Shown: positions 56,875 through 64,000 of the stretch, in pieces
How the letters are laid out: each line of letters begins with the position of its first letter
Position numbering within the stretch: position 1 is the stretch's first letter
DNA from: Peromyscus leucopus
Taxonomy: Eukaryota > Chordata > Mammalia > Rodentia > Cricetidae
Assembly: GCF_004664715.2 (NCBI RefSeq)
Contig: NC_051073.1
Location: forward strand, 63,664,379 to 63,728,378
Reading direction: 5' to 3'
Length of the DNA: 64,000 nt
Made by a program: the position numbers and the translations under genes
Notes under the pieces: model-generated
What the model saw: only the letters and a program-made list of their open reading frames with translations
The model's database searches: none
Told to the model about the DNA's origin: nothing

Positions 56875-57065
56875 TTGTAATCATGTGTGTATATGTGTGT
56901 ATGTACATGTGAGTACAGGTGCCAGCGAAGGCAGAGATGTTATATTCCCTGAAGCTAGAGTTGGTGTGAGCCACCTGATGTGGGTTCTGGGAACTGAACT
57001 CCAGTCTTCCACAGGAGTAGTATATACATGCTCTTAACTGCTGAGGCATCTCTCCAGCCATGTCT
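56875..57065 (-). repeat. B2 SINE, antisense
   Basis: 'gttctgggaactgaactcca' and reversed head 'tgctgaggcatctctccagc'. Confidence 0.8.
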
Positions 57066-57664
57066 TCCACCTCCAGGTAGAATTCTGTCTCTAGTTTTGA
57101 TCTATGGTTTCTTCCAACAAATTCTGTACCTTTGCCCTCCCTGACTTCCCCACCCACCTCTTCCCTAAGAGTACACTGTAACACATTCTCTCAGGACACT
57201 GGAGAGGAGAGAGTCACACAGCCTGCTGCCAGTGTTCTCTGGTGGGACCCAAATGTCTGTTTGCCTGAGATCTCTTCTATAGCCAGACTGTGGGTAGGAA
57301 ATTGCCACATGCCGGAATACTCAGATGAGAGAACATTGAGAATCAAGGGGGGAATGGGAGGCTTGTTTTTGGCACGAGTCACGGGCGCTCAGATTTTGAC
57401 AATCTAGTCACGAAGCAAAAGCTTGAGGTCTTCCTAGAAATGCAAAGCGAGTTGTTAGAGATCAGCGGAGTTTTAATAGTCCCCAGTTTCCAGGAATTGA
57501 ATGACCTTCAGTTTGATTCGGTCTGGTCATCCTTTAGTCATTCGTGGTCTGCTTTTGTTTATTTAGTGTGTCCGATAATTTCCTCTGCCCTACCAGATCG
57601 GTAGTCCACCCTACCTGGGACGCAATTTGGCCTAATAGGAGCCTCAGCAGATTTGAGGGGAGAT

Positions 57665-57709
<45 letters not shown>

Positions 57710-58306
57710 GATTTTGTTTCCCTGACTTCTCCTTGTGGTTTGTCTTGAGCCGACTGCACCTACCAGCCAGAGGTCACACTTCTCTCAGGGTGGTCTGTTA
57801 AATCTCTGTCTGGGGGTCTGGGCCCCACTGGCTCCAGCGGTCCCTACCCTCTGGGTTTAGGGATGGGTAGCAGTTCTGTATCACCAGACCCACGTCAGTG
57901 CCTTGTCCTTTAAGGGGTGCCTTTCCCTAACTTGCTGCTTCGTAGTACCTCGGGGCTTTGTTCTCCCTCGAATGTACTATCTGGTTCCTTTGGGGACCCT
58001 GGGTGGTAAAGTTCCTTATTTAGTAATACTAGCTTGGGAAACCCTAGTGTTTGCATCAAAAAGCCACAGGATGCGGAGAACACAGCCAGAGCCGGGAAGG
58101 CCAGCCCTGAAGAAGGTGTCCCTCTGACTCAGTATGGGTGGACTGGAGGAAGGTGGTGGCTATAAATAGCTGGCGTATCTCACCATATTACAAATTGATT
58201 TAGACTTTACCCAAATTACCATGGAAGATATTTCTAGACCAAAGAGTGTGGGTGTTGTGACAGCTAAGGGAAGGGCAGTGGAGCTAGGGAGAAGGTGTTA
58301 TTAAAA
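57066..58306. other. Unique downstream flank with a (TG)n
   Basis: Single copy except (TG)n at 57665-57706. No gene recognised. Confidence 0.5.
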
Positions 58307-58314
58307 AATACTCC

Positions 58315-58647
58315 TGCCAGGCGGTGGTGACACACATCTGTAATCCTAGCCCTCGGGAGGCAGAGGCAGGCAGATCTATGTGAGTTCCAGCCAACCTGGG
58401 CTACAGAGTGAGATCCAGGACAGTCAGAGCTACACAGAGAAACCTTGTCTCAGCAAAAAAAAAAAAAAAAAAAAAAAAAGGAGAGAGAGAGAGGGAGGGA
58501 GGGGGAGGGAGAGGGAGGGGGGGGGGGGGGGGAGGGGAGGGGAAGGGAAGGGAAGAGAAGAGAAGAGAAGAGAAGAGAAGAGAAGAGAAGAGAAGAGAAG
58601 AGAAAAGAAAAGAAGAAAAGAGAAAAGAAAAGAAAAAAGAAAAAGAG
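58315..58647 (+). repeat. B1 SINE with a ~190-bp purine tail and target duplication
   Basis: B1 at 58315-~58455, then poly-A, GGGA/GAGG, (GAAGA)n and (GAAAA)n blocks to 58647. The unit is bounded by aatactcc at 58307-58314 and 58648-58655, so the whole purine tract is the expanded tail. The charged Glu/Lys/Arg-rich frames here are artefacts. Confidence 0.92.
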
Positions 58648-58655
58648 AATACTCC

Positions 58656-59200
58656 CTGGAGCTTGAAAGATGGCGTATGTGAGTGAGGGGCTGAGTAAAG
58701 AGACCTCCCAAATGACCACAGTTTCATTGTGAATAAGAGAGAACATCCAGAGGCAACTGGAATTGTCCAGAGCCAGGAGGGAAAGCCGCAGACTGGACAC
58801 GGCCAGGCTGGGCAGCAGGGTGTGGAAAAGCATGCAGGTTATGCGGAGGATTGCCCGCTGGGGGAGGGGCCTGTGAACTGGAGCAGCTGGGAGTTTAGGG
58901 AAGAGGAGGAGGTGAGAAGGACAAGGATGCTACCGAGGGGCCTTTGAAATGTCTAACATTGACTTGTGAACAGGGACTGAGGGGCCTGGAGGCCAGCATG
59001 GGCTTTGATATGCAACCGTAGGTATATGTCAATGAAGAGTCATATGTCCCTTTTGCCAGAGGCAAGGAAAATGACTCCTTATGGTGGACAGAAAAACCTG
59101 AGGTTTTCTCGAATTCCTGAGGAATGCTTTTATTCAACCACCAGAAATCTTTCTATAATCCAGTCTGAGCTAAGCCAAGGCTGTCCGATGCACTTCCTGG
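58656..59200. other. Unique downstream flank
   Basis: About 545 bp of single-copy sequence. No gene recognised. Confidence 0.5.
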
Positions 59201-59204
59201 GACC

Positions 59205-59334
59205 TAACAGTGGCTCAGTGGTTAAGAGCACCTGTTATTCTCGCGGAGGACCAAGGTTCAGTTTCCAGCACCCATGCTGGGCAGCTCACAACCATCTTTA
59301 TCCAGGGGATTTAATGTCCCTAGCCTCTGTGGAT

Positions 59335-59372
<38 letters not shown>
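59205..59372 (+). repeat. B2-type SINE with (CA)n
   Basis: 'cagtggctcagtggttaaga' head region, 'gaggaccaaggttcagtttc', then (CA)n at 59336-59372. Confidence 0.75.
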
Positions 59373-59376
<4 letters not shown>

Positions 59377-60165
59377 ATAAAACAGAACACTCCCATCACA
59401 TTTTCTCTCCTGCATGGAAGAGAGAAGGGAGACTAAAGGTCCAAGAGGAGGAAGCAGGGAGCACAAGAGTGAGGGAGCAAAAAGAACAACAGAGTGTGAC
59501 TGTATTTGGAGCCAAAATATTTATCTACAGAAAAAGAGAAAGTAAAAAACATAACAGTGATTTTTTTTAAGTGCATTTTCTTTTTAATAAGGACAATACT
59601 ATTGCCCACAGCAACTTGACTCCACGGTGGGCGTGACCCTGCCTGTTTCAAGGTGCACCCTATGGGCGTTCAGCATAGAGATTCTGCTGTTCCATCGAGT
59701 TAGAGATGATAGCATTGTTGGATTGCAGCCGGAAATTCAGGACAAAACTAAACAGGATACTGCAGTGTCCTGGCATTAACTTTAGAAATCCCCACTTGTC
59801 ATCTCTTCCTCCATCCTCTCCAACAATTCCAAACATTTCCTTTGTGCTAATGTTTTAGATAATTTCACGTAATTTGAAGAAAATCCTGGGCTGAGAGCAG
59901 TTAAGATTTGCTGAAGGTCATATAGAATTAAGGTCAAGATGGTATCAGTGTAGGCAAACTCAGCACCTTGCCTGTCTTTATCAAGTAGATCAAACCGTTA
60001 GCCCTGCATGGTTAGTGGTCCCTGAAAAACACACGTTTACTGATTAAATGGCAGATTGGACGAGGGTCTTATAGGGCAGAGGTAAGGAGGCTCAGAATCG
60101 TACTCGTCACCGACAGCACAACATGGAGACAGCCTGGAGGTCGTTCACAGCCAGTCAGTCTCACT
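59373..60165. other. Unique sequence with a MIR-like piece
   Basis: MIR-like text at ~59830-59965 (aatttcacgtaatttgaaga, gaaggtcatatagaattaag). No gene recognised. Confidence 0.45.
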
Positions 60166-60169
60166 CGGC

Positions 60170-60306
60170 TCTTTATCTTTTTGTTTGAGAAGGTGGCCCC
60201 ATGCAACCCATGTTGGCTTCAAACTCACCTTGAATCTCCTCCTCCTCCTGTATTCTAAGCACTGGGATCTCAGCACCGTGACACCATGATCAGCATGGAC
60301 TTCCTC

Positions 60307-60362
<56 letters not shown>

Positions 60363-60545
60363 TGTGTGTGTGTGAGAGAGAGAGAGAGGGAGGGAGGGGA
60401 GGGAGGGAGGGAAGAGGAGGGAGGGAGGAGAGGGAGAGGCACATGCATGCCAGGGAACTTGTAAAGTTGGTCTTCTCCTGTCACGGGCCCCGGGTTTGAA
60501 CTCAGGCTGTCAAGTTTGTTGACAAGCACCCTTACCCGCAAGCTG
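60170..60545 (-). repeat. Old B1, (AAT)n, TG/GA/GGGA tract and an antisense SINE remnant
   Basis: Worn B1 at ~60170-60290; (TAA)n of about 17 units at ~60309-60361; TG, GA and GGGA blocks to ~60440; then a reversed tRNA-type SINE piece with 'gtttgaactcaggctgtcaa'. Poly-Ile and poly-Leu frames here are artefacts. Confidence 0.8.
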
Positions 60546-61380
60546 AATCAGTTTTCAGTGGGGTTAGAGGTGGCCCGAGTGTTGCTGCGGCCCAAACTGT
60601 GGTGCAACCCCATGGACCTCTGAAGATCTTGGGGTGGGTTGGGGCCAGGATGGAGGGCACAGAGGGGGAGGGGGAGTAGAGAGGATCATGCTTTCTGGAG
60701 GGTGTGTGCATCTCTCTTTCCGGCTGATGTTTTCGATGTGGTGAGCACATCCCTTTGACGGAAGCCCTGGAGAGGAAGCCCGGCACTTCCTGTTCTTACC
60801 AATGCTGAAGAAAAAAAAAAAAAAAAGCAAACTAGAAGTGAAGAAAAATGGGGAAAGGGAGGAAATGGGAAGTTCTGGGTGGGTCAGGATGCTGGGTTCC
60901 CGAAGAACCCAGCTGGCCTTTGTGCTGGAGATGTCCAGGAAGAGGCACCATCCCCATGCCAGATGCTCAGATCAACCAGGACCCAGAAAATAATTTCTCC
61001 CCATGAAAAGTGCACCTTGAGAAGCATCTGAATGGGACAGGACAGTTGAAGATCTTGAAAGGATAAAGAAATTCATAGAGGGTGAGCTGCCAAAGAAATA
61101 CACATAGCCCAAACGCTGCCCTTGACTTTTTCCATTCCACCTCCTGCAATGTTGGAAAGAATCATTTTAATCGTTTAATAAGATCATTTTAATCACTTAA
61201 TACAAAAATCTGCTTTTTGTCCTTGGGAGGAACATCTTTGTTTCCACAAGCTGTTTCGTAGGATTTAGCAGGAACAGCTTTTTAAACAGCATCCTGGTTT
61301 CTGGACGGAAGTCCACAGGCGCTGCTGACAGGTGATGATAGGATGTTTATATGTTTATTTTTTATCACAAAAACCAAGCC
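60546..61380. other. Unique downstream flank
   Basis: About 830 bp of single-copy sequence with poly-A at ~60808-60825. No gene recognised. Confidence 0.5.
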
Positions 61381-61383
61381 AAG

Positions 61384-61600
61384 GGGCTGGAAAGATGGCT
61401 CAGTGGTTTAGAGCACTAGCTGCTCTTCTAGAGAACCCAGGTTCAATTCTCAGCACCCACATGGCAGCTCACAACTGTCTGGAACTCCAGTTCTAGGGGA
61501 TCTTAACACCCTCATACATGCAGGCAGAGCACCAATGCACATAAAATTAAAAAACAAAAAAACAAAGACAAACAAACAAACAAAAAACTAGCCCATACCT
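61384..61600 (+). repeat. B2 SINE
   Basis: 'ggggctggaaagatggctca', 'tagctgctcttctagagaac', 'cccagcacccac' version with 'tccagttctaggggat', and an (AAAC)n tail. Confidence 0.88.
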
Positions 61601-61696
61601 TTCTTTCTTTCCCACAGCACCATCAGCCTGCCCTTTTCAGAAGAGCCTGTCCATGCCTAGTTTTCTCTGTTGTTTGCTTTTACTCTTTACTCTTCT

Positions 61697-62140
61697 GGGG
61701 GGGCCTGCCACCCAGCTCCCAAATAAATCATACATGGAGGCTTATTCTTAATTATGAATGCCCAGCCTTAGCTTGGCTTGTTTCTTGCCAGCTTTCCTTA
61801 ACTTAAATTATCCCATCTACATTTTTCCTCTGAGCTTTTCCCGTTCTCTTACTTCTATAAATCTTGCTCTTACTCCAAGGCTTGCTGTGTAGCTGGGTGG
61901 CTGGACCCTGATGGTCTCCTCCTTCTCTCGCTCCTCAATCTCTTTTCTCCCACATTTCTCCTTCTATGTATTTTCTCTGCCTGCCACCCCTACTTATCCT
62001 TCCTCCTGCCTTGCTATTGGTCATTCGGTTCTTTACTAGACCATCAGGTGTTTTAGACAGGCACAGTAGCACAGCTTCACAGAGTTAAACAAATGCAACA
62101 TAAACAAAAGTAACACACCTTAAAACAATATCCTACAACA
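61697..62140 (-). mobile_element. Solo LTR-like element (family A), inverted copy
   Basis: The reverse complement starts TGTTGTAGGATATTG and matches the element at 3921-4322 through its CCAAT, middle and 'gggagctgggtggc' end blocks. It is ~40 bp longer, because the first copy has lost pieces. No clean duplication found. Confidence 0.7.
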
Positions 62141-62540
62141 TTTCTCTGATAGTTTAGTCTTCAAAAACCACCAGTCTCCCCTCCGAGATGGTGGTTGGCC
62201 ACATGCCTTGTTCCGGCTCTCCTCTTAATGCCATGAGGGGACCTTTCACACTGGGGGTCACTGCTCCTAACATTTGGAGAGTGAGCAAGAAGCATCACAC
62301 TAGCTTTCAGGCCAGCCCTGGTCTTCTGGAACTAGATCTCGAGTACCATTGCGTTCCTCTGGTGCCCGTTTCAGTGGAGAGGACATCCTTTCTCTGAAGA
62401 GAGATAGCAAAAAAACAAAAAATCCCACTTTGATCTTAATGTTTGATTAGGAAACGCCCTCTAGATTTCTAACTTTTCAGAAGTGTCACGCTTTCCCTTG
62501 CGGTCCTTCACCCAGTCATACGGAGCTCTTTTTTCCCCCT
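62141..62540. other. Unique downstream flank
   Basis: About 400 bp of single-copy sequence. No gene recognised. Confidence 0.45.
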
Positions 62541-62544
62541 CTCT

Positions 62545-62596
62545 TCTTAAAATTAAGATTTTATTATTTATTTATTTACTGGTTAATTGATTGATT

Positions 62597-62627
<31 letters not shown>

Positions 62628-62802
62628 CACTCACACGCTATGCTGGTGTGGGTGCCCACGGAGGCCAGAATAAATCTCTAGATCCCCTGGAGCTGGAGTT
62701 ACAGGCACTTGTGAGCCTCCTGACTTGGGTGCTGAGAACCCACCTCGGATTCTCTGGAGAACAAGAAGTGCTCTTGACCTGAGGCGTCTCTCTCGAGCCC
62801 TG
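62545..62802 (-). repeat. B2-type SINE with (TG)n, antisense
   Basis: (TG)n at ~62600-62628 sits in the reversed tail. Body 'gatcccctggagctggagtt' and a worn reversed head follow. Confidence 0.8.
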
Positions 62803-63165
62803 CACTTTTGTTTCTAAAGAAGCTTCCTACTTTTCCCCTTTAGCCTGAAGGGCCACCTGCATGTTCATTGACTGTTGGACCAACTTTAATGGAAGCTTGT
62901 CAAATGCTCCGTAATCTCCCTTAGGTCCCCGTGTGTGGCAAAGTGACATGATGGCCCCAGAGGCAGCTTGCTCTGTCAGCTGGGTGAAAGCTGTAGTGGT
63001 GGCAACATTGTGACAGGAAATGAATTAAGTTCTCTTTGGTTTTTCCCTGTTGAAAATCGAAGAAGGAGGAGAAAAGGAGGAGGAGGAGGAGGAGGAGGGG
63101 GAGGAGGAGAAAAAGCAGCAACTGTCATTTGTTGCCCAGTTGATCATACTTGTACTAAAACATCA
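62803..63165. other. Unique sequence with a (GGA)n tract
   Basis: (GGA)n at ~63063-63110. The poly-Gly run in one 218-codon frame comes from it, and that frame continues through a B1. Confidence 0.6.
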
Positions 63166-63171
63166 GTCAAC

Positions 63172-63398
63172 GGCTGGGAAGATGGTCCGATGAGAAAGTG
63201 CTTGCTGCATAAACTTAAGAACCTGGGTTTATGGGCGCATGCCTTTAATCCCAGCACTCGGGAGGCAGAGCCAGCGGATCTCTGTGAGTTCGAGGCCAGC
63301 CTGGGCTACCAAGTGAGTCCCAGGAAAGGCGCAAAGCTACACAGAGAAACCCTGTCTCGAAAAACAAAACAAAACAAAACAAAAACAAAAGAAAAGAA
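63172..63398 (+). repeat. ID/B2-type head fused to a young B1
   Basis: 'ggctgggaagatggtccgat' to 'aagaacctgggttta' is a tRNA-type head. It joins 'tgggcgcatgcctttaatcc', a near-consensus B1 of the cricetid type, ending in (AAAAC)n. Layout is like a B4 dimer, but the B1 half looks much younger. Confidence 0.75.
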
Positions 63399-64000
63399 CA
63401 TGGTTTTAGAGCCGCAGAACCGTCTTACAAAAGATAACCGTGGCTGTGATACCTCAGTAAAACCCCCCACTCTATCCCCTACAGACAAAGAGAAGCTTAA
63501 ACCAGGATTCCTAAGTGTAGATAAGAACTTAGACCCCTTTTCCCCAGGTGGCTGTATCTGCTACAGGGACTTTGGAAAACAGTCAGGATATTCGACCAAA
63601 AGACTAAAAAGGGAGGCGGGTTAAAATAAATTATATGGTCTGTGCCTTTAAGAACTAGCCTCACAAAGAAAGGGGAGGGCTCCTTCCCACCTCCCTGCTG
63701 TGAGTGAGAGATTTGGAAGAGCCTCCCTGGAGACTTGTAAACTTAGAAAACACCTTACTTTTGCATTCTGTACCTAAAGTCTTCAGTGGTGGCTTTGGGG
63801 ACTGTGATCTAGGCCAGGCAGTTTCAAGTCCCCAGAAATGATGGCGCCAGCCCAGGAACAAAAGAACAGAGTCAGGATGTCTGATGGTAACCAATTAACC
63901 ACGAGATGCCCCTCTCCAGAGATAACAAGACCAGACCCCGGAGATGAGTTGTAAAACTCCTGACAGGGCAAACAGATAAGATAAAGTCCAGGCCCAGGAA
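63399..64000. other. Unassigned sequence at the window end
   Basis: 600 bp with no gene recognised. The stretch from ~63620 (tggtctgtgcctttaagaac) may be the start of another LTR or ERV cut by the window edge. Confidence 0.35.

Noticed and set aside
58380..58833. Highly charged Glu/Lys/Arg-rich (or Ser/Phe/Leu-rich) frames on both strands
   Set aside because: They are translations of the purine tract in an expanded B1 tail.
60145..60541. Poly-Ile and poly-Leu frames
   Set aside because: These are translations of the (TAA)n and GA/GGGA tracts.
62968..63624. 218-codon + frame with a poly-Gly run
   Set aside because: The poly-Gly comes from a (GGA)n microsatellite and the second half is a translated B1 SINE.

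Overview
This is a stretch of rodent nuclear genome, not microbial DNA. It is full of B1 and B2-type SINEs, long TG/GA/GAAA microsatellites and solo LTRs, and its one clear gene is split by introns. Many young B1 copies carry a 'tttgcgcctttcctgga' stretch, and a TGCTGTGGGATG...CTACA solo-LTR family is present twice. I associate this combination with cricetid rodents (deer mice, voles, hamsters) rather than Mus or Rattus. The species itself is an inference.

Layout. Positions 1 to about 34,350 are gene-poor flank: unique sequence broken up by SINEs, antisense L1 fragments, LTRs, one hAT (URR1-type) relic and a retroposed RNA. A CpG island at about 34,370-34,930 is the best candidate for the promoter and non-coding exon 1 of the only protein gene seen, NRROS (LRRC33), on the + strand. 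Intron 1 (about 14.3 kb) follows. Coding exon 2 (49,135-49,255) carries the start codon and signal peptide. After a 2.47-kb intron, the large exon 3 (51,726 to about 53,930) carries the leucine-rich repeats, the transmembrane helix and the short tail. The joined reading frame is intact, with 36 + 656 = 692 codons, the length I know for human NRROS. From about 53,940 to the end is downstream flank with more SINEs, an LTR and long purine tracts. The human neighbours at 3q29, FBXO45 and CEP19, are not visible here.

Function. NRROS is an endoplasmic-reticulum and cell-surface LRR protein of microglia and macrophages. It tethers latent TGF-beta1 and restrains NOX2-derived reactive oxygen. Both cysteines equivalent to those GARP uses to bond pro-TGF-beta1 are present.

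I found no novel multi-gene system. The most interesting signals are: a candidate upstream ORF that would end one base before the NRROS start codon; a poly(A)-tailed retrocopy that looks like the 3' half of an H/ACA small RNA; three solo LTRs with exact 6-bp target duplications, two of them nested in older repeats; a ZNF143-like motif; a 49-bp tandem duplication; and SINE tails that have grown into long microsatellites. SINE boundaries are read by eye and are good to roughly 10-20 bp unless a target duplication is quoted.
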